A DNA stretch of 64,000 bases from Neoconidiobolus thromboides FSU 785 (Eukaryota > Entomophthoromycota > Entomophthoromycetes > Entomophthorales > Neoconidiobolaceae), in assembly GCA_025603075.1 (NCBI GenBank), contig MU626322.1, forward strand, positions 1-64,000, given 5' to 3'. Of the stretch, positions 1 through 12,225 are shown in pieces. Made by a program: the position numbers and the translations under genes. The first letter of the stretch is position 1; each line of letters opens with the position of its first letter. The notes under the pieces were generated by a model, which saw nothing but the letters and a program-made list of their open reading frames with translations, had not been told where the DNA came from and made no database searches.

Positions 1-94
1 TAAAAAACTATATATAAAGACCAAGATTTTAGTTAAAGTTATAAAAGAAATTGCAATTAAATTTTATTTTGATATAAAAAACTAATCCCAAACT

Positions 95-463
95 TCAATT
101 CTTTTTGCAGTTGAACTCAATAAATCCGCTATTTCTCCAACCTTCCTGCCATGCGAAATAACCAAGACTACATTTTGAGTCACTGTTCTTAAATTCCTGT
201 AAAGTATGACTCAAGTTTCTTGCTCTACAATTGGAAGTTCTATAAACACATTCACAAGAAGTATTTCTATTAGTAACACGATGTTGATAAACAGGTCTAC
301 AATTGGTTTGTAAGGTAGAAGAGATTCTAGCTAAACATTCATTTTTGAGATCTGAAGTTTGAACATCTATTTTTTGAACACAAGTATTACCTGAATATTG
401 TGTCTGGGATGAGATAGAGTTGAAGAGATAGAAGCAAACAGCGAGTACTTGGGAGGTTTTCAT
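95..463 (-). CDS. Small secreted cysteine-rich protein
   Basis: Single-exon ORF of 122 aa starting at ATG 463. Residues 1-19 form a hydrophobic signal peptide (MKTSQVLAVCFYLFNSISS). The mature part holds eight cysteines, at about 28, 43, 55, 70, 72, 79, 98 and 119, including a CEC pair. That even number fits four disulfide bonds in an extracellular protein. A TATATAAAG-like element lies about 110 bp upstream on the same strand. I recognise no family. Small secreted Cys-rich proteins in fungi are often effectors or cell-surface proteins, but nothing here shows a function. Confidence 0.65.
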   Translation of the reverse strand: MKTSQVLAVCFYLFNSISSQTQYSGNTCVQKIDVQTSDLKNECLARISSTLQTNCRPVYQHRVTNRNTSCECVYRTSNCRARNLSHTLQEFKNSDSKCSLGYFAWQEGWRNSGFIEFNCKKN

Positions 464-2630
464 TTTATATTATCAAGATGTTTTATATTCTAAACTAATG
501 GTTTTGGAAATACAATATGTAGTATTTGTTCTAAGAGTTGGTATGATATATTAAAGAGTTTAATCGATGCTTTATATACTTTTTGTATTTAATAATTTAA
601 TAAATAATTTGATTGAATAATTCATAATTTAATATTATTTAGTTAAAGAATATTAAATAAAGGACTTGAGTCTGGCCATGACATATTTTTTATTATTTTA
701 AGTCTGGAGTTTTATTAAGATATATACTTTATCTAGCGTCATTGCTAAAGATGCCAATACTTTAGTTAGAGTTCTTTTACGAGAACAATTATGCATCAAT
801 ATAAAGGATACTATGACTAAATTATCTAATTAAAGTTCGGGATCTTAATGTAGTTAAGAGTAGTTTTATTATCTAACCTTTTAAAACTCATTTTGCATTA
901 ATAATCTTTTTTAGTTTACAACTTCTATCTTGTTTTTGATTAATAATGGTAGAGTATTTGATTAATTTTTTAATTCCGATATTAATTTAGACAGAATAAT
1001 AACAACAATAGTAATAAAATTAAAATAAATTAAATCAATGTTTTAGTTAACGCTATTTGCCAAGTAAGCTTGATTTCCATATTAAACTTTTAGCAAAGAA
1101 ATGTTATATTTCAATCTAATTGCCCATTCTATTCATTTTTCTCATTTTGTTATGCATCCAAAAATATAACTATAAATAATGACTATGACATAAGAAAGTT
1201 CAAATGTCAAAGAAAAAATATTTATTACATTATGAAATGACTTATTCCATCTTAAATTTTCCTTTATATTATTTTTTAACTATTATAATAATCAGTTTAC
1301 ATAAATTAAACTATAACCACAAAAGTTGGTACGACTCTAGAAACACAATTCATTTTAAATATACCAAAATAAAGTCTACTATTGAAAATTATATCAATTG
1401 GCTTCATAATCAAGTAAAAAAAGAATTAATATACAAGTTACAAGGGTATGAAGAATATCAATTGAAATTAAACAACAGAAATAAACTATATTAACCAAGT
1501 TTAGTTGATCGACTATAACGTTTAATCTATGATAATAGATTGGTTTCATAAGATATAAATGTTCGAATGCCTAGGTGTCTAAAAGGTTATCTGAGGTCCT
1601 ATGCAGCTGAGATGGCTTAAGCAAGGAAAACGGATAGCCTTGTAGGTCGTGTTTAGATAAAGACTATAATGGGGATATGTGTAATAAATCTGGCAAGGAA
1701 AAATAGATGGAAAACAATTGTTAGGGTGCTTAGAGAGTTATTTAAAAGTTGTAGGTTTGAAAGATTAGCTGAAGAAAGATTTGAAGGTTTTTTATAAGGA
1801 AAAAAGCTGTTAAAGAAAGTACCACGGGATATGATCTTCATAATTTATAACAAGAGTACTTGCTTGGGTTGTGTTGGTAGTTTTTCCTATTATTTTGAGT
1901 TAACAAGATTATGTCAGTTCAACTTATTATCCGTTTTAAATAAAGCAAAAATAACTTAAATTTGGTTTATAGTGTTAATGAATAAAGTTTTTATAAAATA
2001 TTCTATAAACATGAAAATTGAATTAGTTAGAATTAACAGAGATATTAACGAAGGCCTTTTGTTAAAATTTAAATAAAGCGTCTGAAATGGAAGCTAAGTG
2101 ACAAACTTTTTAAACCGTACCAAGAAATTAGAAAATGTTTTTTATTAATATTATTATTGTAAGCATTTATTAACCTTTAGTATATTGATTTTTTATTTAA
2201 AACATAATTATTAAATCTAACAAGTGAACAAATATCATATAAAAATTAGCTAATTTTCTATACAAATACTAAGTATCCTCCTTACATCGAATAATCGAAT
2301 TTTTTCAATTTAAAAATATCAAAACAATAATTAGATGTAGCTTTTGCAATTATTGGGATTTTGATTAAATAAAATGATATTAATACCTAGTTTTTTTTTA
2401 AAAATATTAACATTCTTTGTTTTAATATTGTATTAATATCCTTTTGGTTTGGCTATATGTCTATTAAAATATCAATTATGGCACCAAATGATTGACTTTT
2501 TTGAAAGTAGAAGTAATAGTCATTTGTACACTTAAAGAAAAATATCATCTCTGATGATGAAATAGCTTTACTCGAAAAAAAAGAACATCATTCCTTTAGT
2601 TTGTTTTATTTTTAAACGACTATCAAATTT
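464..2630. other. AT-rich non-coding stretch
   Basis: No convincing gene. A 96-codon ATG ORF at 1204-1494 (+) has one hydrophobic segment but no recognisable domain, and may be chance. A short, less AT-rich patch lies at about 1565-1665 with no ORF and no tRNA-like fold that I could build. Confidence 0.5.
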
Positions 2631-4016
2631 GAATTCCTTCTAGAAATTGTACTTAGAGAAATATGCAGCCAATTAGATCCAGTTGAGTTGTTTAATTTAC
2701 GCTTTTTAAACAAGTATTTATACAAAGTTGTAACTAGAGCTATTCAATATAACTCAATTTACCCTACTTATAATCAACTTAAGTTAAAGGTGTATCAAAT
2801 TTACCAAGAGAAGTCTGCCAATAAACATGGTAGCGAAATGAAATATGTCAATGTAAATTATGATACTCTTGAACTCATAAATGTATACCCAGTTTAAAAT
2901 CAATATATAGGGATGTATTTTTATGTTTAAGAATTTTACTAACAATTTTTCCCTCAAATAGCGCCTAAAAGATAGAAAAAGTAATGAAGCCAAAAAAACA
3001 TCCCTATATATTAATAGTAGTTTAAATAAGATAATGATGAAAATTTTAAACTAATAGTTAAGTTTCCAAATTTAAATAAACTAAGAATTGAGATAATTGA
3101 ATATTTACAAATAACGGAGTTACTTAAGAACAGAATAAATCAACTTGAAGTGCTTGAAATAAGTTAAGATTTTTTTTCTTGCCCATCAGCTTGCTCTTTG
3201 TTTTAATCAACAAAGCTAATTAAAGATGCTTCGGTTTCATTCTAGGTAGTCAGTCTACTTTACTTGTTGATGAAATGGAAACATTTAAAGGTAGCTGAAA
3301 TTTGTAGAGCTAAAATTTGAAAAGTTGGTGGTAATTCGTAAATTACTAGAGTGTTGTCAAAGTTTTATTTCCAGCAATGTAGATTTAAAAATTCAGAGAA
3401 GATTTAATAATTAGATTATCGAATACTTTGGTGCTTTAAGACAGCTAAGAGATTTTATACTAATAAATGAGTCAGACGAATTGTTTAAGGAATATAGCTA
3501 TAATAAAAGTTTCGGAATATTGTCTAAGGGCAGTAATATCACATGTTTGGGTTATTTTAGTAAAATGGATGACTTTAATTTTAAGTACTTAGAATTATTG
3601 ACTTTAAAGGAAATTGGGATTAAACAGTTAAATAAAAGCTACTACGTCCAGTTGCTTTACCAAACGATCATACTATTTGTTTTTCCAGTATGAAATTTAG
3701 TTATCATACAACATTTGGTAATAACGATACAGCTGATGAAAATGATATTTATAAAAAGGGATACTACCCGCCTAAATACTACTCTATAAAAGAGGTTCAT
3801 TTAGATATGTTTAATTCCTCATTTGAATCCTTCCTCTATTTCCTGTGTCTCTTTCCAAACCTTGAGGTACTTAAAATTGAAGAATTTTGTTTAGTAAGGG
3901 GTGAGATTGATGTCAATTACAGACTTTCTACTCCTTTAATTGTAATTACAACATTTGATCCTAAAAACATTGGTCCTCTATATGAGCAGTTTATCGATAT
4001 TTTAAATTTAACCTAG
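2631..4016 (+). pseudogene. F-box/leucine-rich-repeat protein pseudogene, split by a short transposon
   Basis: From about 2632 one frame reads as an F-box-like motif (LREICSQLDPVELFNLRFLN, then KYLYKVV), with no ATG in frame after an upstream stop. The frame ends at 2897, where a MITE-like element (2903-3012) is inserted. LRR-like text resumes downstream in several frames: NLNKLRIEIIEYLQI near 3070, and the open pieces 3481-3693 and 3690-4016. The last carries FLCLFPNLEVLKIEEF, a motif shared with the decayed loci at 27.3 kb and 30.7 kb. Proteins of this kind are substrate receptors of SCF ubiquitin ligases. The missing start, stops, frame changes and insertion make it a relic. Confidence 0.65.
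2903..3012 (+). mobile_element. MITE-like element, copy 1
   Basis: About 105 bp with short terminal inverted repeats (here TATAGGGATGT and its complement), flanked by TA-rich sequence. It interrupts the F-box/LRR pseudogene. The orientation called + has the conserved core CAAATAGCGC just right of centre. Confidence 0.8.
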
Positions 4017-4327
4017 ATTAAAATATAGCAAATTATTCTATATGAAAACGTTTTGTTTTTGCTTTTCTATTTATAAATATTTTAATGTCGTGAAGGTATT
4101 GAAATTATAAAGTATATTTGTCTTTTCCTTTTTTATAATATTAACATAAAAATTAAATGAACTCAGCTATTAAAATTATGTTAATAGAATACAATAAAAA
4201 CAATTTCAAAATAATCAAAGCAAAAGGCCAAAAATCTTTAAAAATGTTAGTTAACTTTTAATATAAATAAGGCCAACTGCTACCTCCCAAAAGGGACTTA
4301 AATCTAGAATAGACAAATATTGATTAT
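4017..4327. other. Intergenic, 3' ends of two loci
   Basis: About 310 bp of AT-rich sequence between the F-box relic and the stop codon of the lipase gene, which runs towards it. I see no gene. Confidence 0.5.
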
Positions 4328-7205
4328 CTATTTATTTTCCATCTCATGGTTTCCATTTATTTTCCCATCCCCATTTTCTTTAATTTCTTTTTCTACTTCA
4401 TTCTCTTCTTTGTCTTCATTCTCATCTTTCTCTTCTTCTTCTGCACTGTTATTACCTCCAGTTTCCTTTCCATTATCAAATTGATCCAATAAATGATCAA
4501 TATATTCAAGCGGTGTTCTATTCGAAGTAGGTAAATCAAACTTTACTTTTCCTTCGAAAGTACTATCACTATTCATTCCTCCATTAGGTTGAATAGCTGA
4601 ATTTTTAGGTAGATCAGGTTCATTATTTGTTTTATTATTATTACCATGATCAACTCCATTCTCAGTACTTTTATTTTCATATAATTCATGCAACCAAGAA
4701 AATATCTTTTTTTCAATTTTGGTACGATTGTCTACCATATGGATTATTGGCCATGTTTTATTGGCTCCATTTTCTAAATGTTCTTTTAATCTTTGATAAT
4801 CTGGGTCATTGAAGATATTAATATAATCTAATATGTTGACTCTGGGCTATTGTATTTTTATTAGCTTTATTGTCATAAACATAACTATCAAATTCATCTC
4901 TTACCAAAATAGTAACATTCCCATCAAACTTTTGTAACCAAACATAAGACCAATCTTGTTGCATAAAATGGGGTAATAATTCTAAGTCCCTAATCACTCG
5001 TAGCCATTTCTTTAAATCCAATTTCAAAAAGTGCTCTAATGAAGAAGCTAAAAACCCTCCTCGCCTAATAGGAATAATGAATAAATAATTTTTTACTATA
5101 TCATAATGAAACCCACCATCCTTTACCATATCTATTAGCAGCTGGGTGACCTACACTTCCACGATGGTTATAATAAAAGATAGAAATATGCGGATTCACT
5201 TGACTAACAATACTATAGTTGACATTGAACTAAAAAGCATAATTAATATTATCATCTTTAAGTTAATAAGTAATATTTACAAATGATTTTAATGCATCTA
5301 GTGGAATATCCTAAATAATAAAATTTTAAATTAAATAAAAATTTTATATTATTGTGCTTTAAATCTTACCGTTTTCAAGCTTCCATCTCTCCATTTGACT
5401 CCAGAATTAAGATAAGGTTCCAACGTACCATCTGGTTTTTTTACCATTAATGTGATTGGATTTAATACACCTGGAATAGCTGAACTGGCAATCACTGTTA
5501 AAAAAATATTAAATTCCAAATTTTATAAAAATAAACCAGTTGAGCCTTACCAGCGGACCAAATTACTACATCGGGAGTAGAAACATAATTAAACAATTTA
5601 GCAGGTGAATAAGAATCATAAGGTACTGCAGTAACATTCAAAATCTTTCCTGTTCTTTTGTAAGCTTCTAAAAAGGTGGTATGACCTAATGTAACCCACA
5701 AAGCATCCGTAGCAAAATTGGTAGCACTAAATCTAAAACAATTGATTTATTAACACATTTATCTATTATTAGTTGAATAAGTACTTACAAAGCTCCTGTC
5801 TTTAGTAATCTGGTTATCTTAACGCTCATGGGCTCAGAACATGGGTTGATTAATACATGAGTTTCTGGTTTAAATATCTCTTTTAACTCTTCATCTGTCC
5901 TACATGCAGTCATTGCAGCTAATTGCATGTTATTAATTTATTCATTACCCTATAAATTCAAAATATCTTACCAATCATAGATCCAGCACTGGTACCAGTG
6001 ATAATTTTAGGTAGCATATTATTTTCAATTAAAGTACGAACCACACCTTAAATATTGATTAGCTTATTTATTTAAAATACAACAAACTTACCAAAATGAA
6101 AGTAAGCCAATGTAGCTCCCCCAGATAAACATAAGGCAGATCTACCATAGCTTTGAAAGGCTTGTTCAAAAAAGGACTTCTTTTCGGCTAAACTCAGCTC
6201 TTTACTTGAACCTATGAAATCGAGTGCTTCCACCACTAATTTTAAGAAATTTAATTAATACTCTTGATGAAATAATATTCATTAACTTACCTTCACTATA
6301 AAAATCTTCTACAATCTAATAAAATATACATAAACGTTATTGAAATTGTTGAAACTTTATTATTTACCTTTTTAGTTCCAAAGTAGGTTTTTGAATACAA
6401 GTGATTATTTTCTATATTACCCACATTACTCTTTAATCCGCCTTGTAATAAGATATCCTTCAACTCGTTCACTTTCTTTCTTTCTCTTAACTTTTTCATT
6501 TTGTTATTTAAATTGATGATTAATTCATGATCATAATAAGCCATTTTAGCCTCTTTTCTCCATTCTTCTTTTCCCATAAGTTCATCTAACTTTAATCCAA
6601 TCTCCTTCCATTCTTCATAACTGCAAGCTTTTCTTAATTTTTGTTTAAGCTGCTTTAACTCTCCCGTCCTATAGGATTTTATTAATTTTAGTTCCTAATT
6701 AAAAATATACTTTTACTTACCAAACATAAAGATATTCCCAAAGTGCTACTACTTGTCGAACCATAGCGTAAAAAAATAACTCAATACAAATCATAGTACC
6801 TACAAATATCTATAATAAAAGGTTGAAATTGTTAATCTATAGACAATTACTATCATTATTTCTTACCAAAAATGGAAACCTTAATAAAGAATATCCTAAC
6901 CCTTCGGATTTATTTGTGTGGGAGGAAGAAGTAAGCATCGTTGATACTAAACCAAAATAGGATTGGTTTTCATCAAATTGAAACGAGCTTCTTCTACCAT
7001 TTGAGTCGCGACGTGAATCTTCTCGTTTATCAAAGTTAAAGTCATTAATACTTGTGAATGATGATAGATGGGGTGATGATGGCGTTGAGATCAAATTTGC
7101 CGAAGATTTAATTTTCATTGCTTTTTTAAATGATTCAATGCCTTCTTTGCCATTTTCAATAAAACTTAGTAAATACGCATATAACTCGGGGTTGCTTTGA
7201 TCCAT
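4328..7205 (-). CDS. Patatin-like triacylglycerol lipase of the Tgl3/4/5-SDP1 type
   Basis: Thirteen exons join in frame to 751 aa, starting at ATG 7205. Exons in order: 7205-6867, 6809-6721, 6668-6368, 6315-6291, 6235-6092, 6046-5972, 5918-5789, 5732-5551, 5494-5370, 5310-5281, 5229-5117, 5064-4881, 4846-4328. A hydrophobic stretch near residues 110-142 and the basic helical region after it match the DUF3336 domain found before the patatin domain in these lipases. The oxyanion loop is SGGATLAYFHFG (ends about 300), the nucleophile elbow is GTSAG at 317-321 (Ser319), and the dyad aspartate lies in WRDGS (Asp465). The family hydrolyses storage triacylglycerol on lipid droplets. The last 136 residues are an unusual N/E/K-rich acidic tail. 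The last intron (4847-4880) is only 34 nt. Confidence 0.88.
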
Positions 7206-7812
7206 CTGTTGAAGATTTTGATTTAAAATATAAAATAAAATTTTAGGAGTGACTTCTTTTTTATAGCTTTTTTATCCACTTTTTATTTGCTTTTACTAAT
7301 TCATTGACTTGGTTCTACTTTGATATTTATTATTTTTCTTGTTGGATCAGAATTACAATAAATTTAAAGTCATTTCCTATATTTAATCAAATATTTCTTG
7401 AAATTAGAATTAGACTACTAAAAATGACATCAAATTTTATTATTTAGATTGCTTTTTTCCACTTTTTGCAATGGGATAATTGCTAATTCTTGGGTTTAAC
7501 TCAATCTTAATTGCCGATTTATTGCTACTATTTTTCCATCCTTGGTACTGGATAAATTAAGATCTTCCTTTACATATTATTTTTTTGATAGTTCCAAATA
7601 AAGGTTCTTTAATTTATTTTAATTTTAATTTAAAATAAAACCTCACTCTTCATCGAAATATTCTAAAATACTTTAAAAACAAAAAACATTAATTAGCTTA
7701 GTTTTTATTTTGGTAATAAAAATTATTGATATATTGATATTTAATATCTATAAATTAAATGCTAAGCAACAGTAAAAGAAAAACGTTAAAGATTGTATAA
7801 ATCTACTTAAAA
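7206..7812. other. Lipase promoter region and RNA-binding-gene 3' flank
   Basis: About 600 bp of AT-rich sequence between two minus-strand genes. I see no ORF with support and no clear TATA box. Confidence 0.5.
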
Positions 7813-9139
7813 TTATGATTGAGTAATCGAAGGACGTCTATAATGATGAACATGAATGTGCTGATTTAACCACCAGGTATTGTTATAACATCTTACTGCT
7901 TGAAATGAGCAGAGAGGATCTAAAAACTCAACAAAACCAAAGCTAGCATTGCCTCGATTAATAAAATTAATTGATTTAATATCCCCAATCGTACTAAATA
8001 AATCTATCAAATCACTCTTAGAAACAATACTTGAATCTAAACCATCAATATAAACTAAAAAATAATCACCAACAGTACCACTCTGTCCAATCTTTGTACC
8101 CCATTCAATTACCCAATCCTTACTACATCTTAATACTTTATACGCATTAATAGCTGCTTCCCATTCTTTATATCTTATAAGATAAAAACCTTCATAACCC
8201 AAATAGTTAATTTTATCTTCAAATGTCAAATATTCTATTCCTCCATACTCTTTTAGTTTCAAATAAAGTTCATTGTACTCCATGCTACTTATAGGTAATT
8301 TCAAAACATATAAAGATCGATTGACTCTAGCATCTTCCACTCTCAATAATGATCGATTGATATAAACTTTTTCTGAATATTGTAGGAAGTTTTCTGAACA
8401 AGTATAATCTTGAAAGTACACAAATCCATACGGAACACCAGTACTTGTTTTTGCTAACTTTATATTATCCACAATGCCCCATTTAGAAAACTCTAGCCAA
8501 AGTAACTCTAATATGTCTTCTTCATTTGGTAGATTCGGATATCCAGCAATAAATAAACAACCCCTTGGAGTCTCAACTAGAAAGGATAAACATAAATACA
8601 GCAGATTTTAAATCAAACAATTACCATCAATACCACTATTCTCTTCTATTCCTTTAGCCTTATTTCTACCATATCCAATCGAGTTTGCCTCCATAGTATT
8701 TATCAGCTCATATTCTAAACAGCTATTAGTATCCATCACTTTGAAGTACAAAACCATTTTTAAAATAATAAATACACATATTGCTTGGTTTTTTATCGAT
8801 ATTTTCTTACTAACTTATAACCTAAAAACATCCGAATAAGAAGTTTAAATTACCATTCTTTGAGTCCCTAGATCTTGGTGATAAATAATTTGAGTCTAAA
8901 GAGTTCACCGAATGCTCATCATCCTCCGAAGGTTCACTCTCTTTGTAATATGTAAATAAATTAGCTATATAAAACTAAACAAAAAAATTACCATCTTCCA
9001 ACCTAAGCATAGCAAGACTAATCTCAATATCTGGAAACATGGGTTTAAAGTTTGGCTCTAAATCTAGCGAACTTATCGATCCTCTTCTTGGATGTACCTT
9101 GACTTCGAGCTCAGAATCTGAATGCGAAATTTCCTCCAT
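7813..9139 (-). CDS. RNA-binding protein with three RRM domains
   Basis: Four exons (9139-8992, 8940-8854, 8738-8625, 8576-7813) join in frame to 370 aa. The ATG at 9139 (MEEISHSDSELEVKV) is chosen because it keeps the frame and has a TATAAATA box about 40 bp upstream. The first 115 residues are polar and acidic. RRM1 spans about 122-202 with RNP2-like CLFIAG and RNP1-like YGFVYF. RRM2 is about 204-281 (SLYVLKL), and RRM3 about 289-367 with FLVYIDGL and FGFVEF. Such proteins bind RNA in splicing, stability or translation control. The RRMs are divergent and I cannot name an orthologue. The protein ends soon after RRM3. Confidence 0.8.
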
Positions 9140-9177
9140 TTTTGTACAGAAAAAAGGAAGAAAATTTCAACTAAAGC

Positions 9178-9185
9178 TATTTATA
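9178..9185 (-). promoter_or_regulatory. TATA box of the three-RRM gene
   Basis: TATAAATA on the minus strand, about 40 bp before the chosen ATG at 9139. It supports that start over the later in-frame Met. Confidence 0.5.
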
Positions 9186-9586
9186 CTCTTCTTTTCAATA
9201 GCACTATTTGTTTTAAAAACTAAGTACAGGTCAACCTAGTTCTCCGCACTATGTAAAATGAGCTCTACTTTTATTACCTTCGATCGAGAGGTTTCTGAAA
9301 CCTTATTAAGTTATGGACTAAACATGACATCATTTTTAGAATTTTTACTTGAATTTTAAATATTAAATGCAATCTTTTAGATTTTAATATACTTGCTCAA
9401 TTTTTACTAATTAGTTGGTAATTTAGTGTGCATTATTGAATCATCATCGATTTTAATTTAAAAAAATCAATAAATGCCTATTAAACTAAATTTAAACTTG
9501 TATACTAAATTTGGCGTATTTTTTAACCTTTTATCTCTTTTACAAGAAATCAACACTAGAGTTGTTTTAATTAAATTTCATTATAG

Positions 9587-9688
9587 ATATAGAAATGTTT
9601 ATTTCGTCACCTTTTCTACTTTTTAAGCGCTATTTGAGTGAAAAGATTGTTAATAGAATCCTTAAACACAAAAAAACACCCCCATATA
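9587..9688 (-). mobile_element. MITE-like element, degenerate copy 2
   Basis: The internal core (TTTTTAAGCGCTATTTGAGT) and the right terminal repeat (CACCCCCATAT) are clear. The left terminus has drifted. Confidence 0.6.
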
Positions 9689-9943
9689 ATATTTAAAAAG
9701 TTTAATCAAACAACTTGTTTTTTAATTCTTTATCAAATTTTATAAGCTTGGACTCTGGAAAATTACTTGTTTAACTTTTAATATAAAATAGCATAAATGC
9801 TTTATCATTTTTGTTATTAAATATAATTATTTAAACTTATATACAATAAGTTTATTACAAAAATTTGGCTTCTCTATTTAAATAATATTTTAATTAAATT
9901 TCATAATGATAAATTAAGAAACTAATATTTCCAAGTATATAAG

Positions 9944-10709
9944 TATGAAATATCGCTTTACAAGCTCTATGGTTGATTATAACATAACAATTACTTAAGT
10001 CGGTGCGTTCTCAAGCTCAAACACAGTCAATCCCAATCCTCTTGTTTTGATTTGGTGCAAGAATTTCTAACTTCATATCGCAAAGGATATTATCCCCTCG
10101 TTTTGATACCCATATGTGAAGCATCGATTTGTCAGCCCCATGGTTAATTATAGCATAATAATCGCCTAAGCTGTTGTGTTCTCGACTTTAGAGACAATTG
10201 ATCCCACGCTCTTATTTTGGTTTGCTATGAGAATTTCTATCTTCGTCTCAAAGGATATTATCCTCCCGTTTTGATATTTATACTTATCGGAGTATAAAAT
10301 AGATTCTAAAACATAGTAGTTCAAGGCTTTTTAACTGAATTGTTCCCTGATATCTCGAACATTTAACAAAGCCACTAAGTTTTCTTAGTAGTATTTTACG
10401 CAGATTTTAAATTAGTATTGTCTGTTCTATTTATCTTACATAGTCCATAGCCTATTACGTGCTATTCTTCATAACTCAAGTCTATCTTAGTCACATAAAC
10501 TAAGGCCTTTCGACTTACAGTATAGTCAACCAAGCAATAGCTGTTTTTGACTCCAATCACTGAGTACCAGATTTTGCACCATACTTGTCAGAGTATAAAA
10601 GAGATTTTAGAACATAACAACTTGAGGCTTTTAATTCAATTGTTCTTTGATGTTGCACTTTTAATAAAGCCACTAAATCTTTATGATAATGCTTTACGTA
10701 GATTTCACA
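9944..10709 (+). mobile_element. Older solo LTR, interrupted by a second LTR
   Basis: The left part (9944-10114, starting TATGAAATATCGCTTT) and right part (10584-10709, ending GATTTCACA) match consecutive segments of the LTR family seen at 10115, 28800 and 36019. The younger LTR sits between them. Compared with full copies, the right part lacks about 160 bp just before its end, as if deleted between two short GATTT repeats. No retrotransposon coding region adjoins it. Confidence 0.7.
10115..10578 (+). mobile_element. Solo LTR (464 bp) with 5-bp target duplication
   Basis: Begins TGTGAAGC and ends GATTTTGCA (TG...CA). It is flanked on both sides by the direct repeat CCATA (10110-10114 and 10579-10583), the mark of integrase-mediated LTR retrotransposon insertion. 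An internal GTATAAAATAG looks like the LTR promoter TATA box. It lies inside an older copy of the same LTR. No gag or pol follows, so it is a solo LTR left by recombination. Confidence 0.85.
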
Positions 10710-10734
10710 CTATAATAAAAAATAACTGTTATCA

Positions 10735-10838
10735 TATGGGGATGTATTTTTGTATTTAAGGATTTTACTAACGATTTTTTCACGCAAATAGCGCTTAAAA
10801 GATGGAAAAAGTAATGAAGCCAAAAAAATATCCCCATA
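10735..10838 (+). mobile_element. MITE-like element, copy 3
   Basis: Near-intact copy, from TATGGGGATGT to the inverted repeat ending TCCCCATA. It lies 25 bp beyond the LTR nest. Confidence 0.85.
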
Positions 10839-12225
10839 TTATGTTTTTAGTAAAAATTGTTTGAAAAACTTCAAGCAAAGTTTTAAAATATAAATAAAAA
10901 ATTAAATAAAACCTTTAGACATCTTTATATAGTTTAATTTTTACTTTAATTTTTACTTTGCTTTTAGCTATTTCAGCCATTATGGAAACTCTAACTAATA
11001 AAACTTCAAAAATTAAGCCAATTATTGAATTGGAAATTTAGATATCTCAAGATAATTAATTCTAGTAGCAAAGGGTTAATATAATAAATTAACTTTAATA
11101 CTACCAATTTCACTACAGATGGAGTAAAATAACTTTGAGCTATATACTTTTAAAGATTTCAATAATAATAATGATATTATATCTATTTTAAAAACTCATA
11201 GCTTTTCATTTGCTAAATTGTTTAACTGTATTTTTATAGTCAATATAGTGCTTTGATTAATTACTAGATATTGCTTGTTTTTGTAAGTCTGATAAAAATA
11301 ACGTTGAAATATATAGTAAACAAAAGTGAGTTTAACCTGTTCTAAGTGCCACACTTATTTTTATTTTATCAAATGTTATAAATACTATCCCTTGCTATAC
11401 AATTATCAATATTTAAAGTAATTTTGTTAATTTATCATTTTTTTGCTTCAGGTTTTTGTCCATTTTTTAACTTAAAAATTTCAAATAGCAATAATAGTAA
11501 AATAAAAAACATCCTTCCCACAGTAAATCTTTAAACGCAAAACAGTGGTTGCTATCAAATTCTGTAAAAAATGCACTACAGTTTTTATTGCTACATAGTT
11601 ATAGATTAATCTTTTACTTCAAATGTGTTTTTACTCTCTAATATAATAATTTAGTTTATTATTATATACATTACTATTTTATTAACCATTGATTGCCCTT
11701 TATATTATAATGATAACAAAGTAGTCCGACTAGTATAAATAGGCTAGAAGATTATTACTAAATAATTTTGTTATTAGTAAGTTTTGTAACTGTAATTTTT
11801 ATTTATCTTTGAGTATAATGTTATTTTAAATTTGAGCTTCTTAGTAAAATAGTGAAGTGACAAGATCAAAGGATGCCATTGAAATCGTCCACTTTGGACC
11901 AAAATCTTACACTCTTAAATTAGCAAATAAAATAGAACAAAAATTATTTCATTGAATTTGTAATAAAAATCAAATTTTGTTATAATTTTATTAATTTTTA
12001 CAATTCAACAATTTAATAAGTAAAAACCATATTTTGAAAGAAGAGGAAGCGGACAGTAAAGAAACCCAAATAATAATAAATCATTGCTTCTACAACCTAT
12101 AAAAAGAGGAAGAAAAATTTAAAAGTTTTATATCAATCCGGACAAATTAATTAAGTTTTCAAAAAGAGGAATAAAAACCATTATCGATTTACATTAATTT
12201 ATTCAAAAAAACAAAATAAAGCAAC
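10839..12225. other. AT-rich stretch upstream of the kinesin gene
   Basis: About 1.4 kb without a supported ORF. The last few hundred bases must hold the kinesin promoter and 5' leader. They are purine-rich, and I see no distinct TATA box. Confidence 0.5.

Noticed and set aside
1204-1494. 96-codon ATG ORF with one hydrophobic segment
   Set aside because: No domain, no promoter signal, composition typical of chance ORFs in AT-rich DNA. Kept only as a note.
1540-1665. GTTCGAATGCC box and a GC-richer patch suggesting a tRNA or small RNA
   Set aside because: Flanking sequence does not give a cloverleaf, and no A box sits at the right distance.
9039-9239. 66-codon plus-strand ORF
   Set aside because: It lies antisense over the first exon and leader of the three-RRM gene, whose splice model closes in frame.
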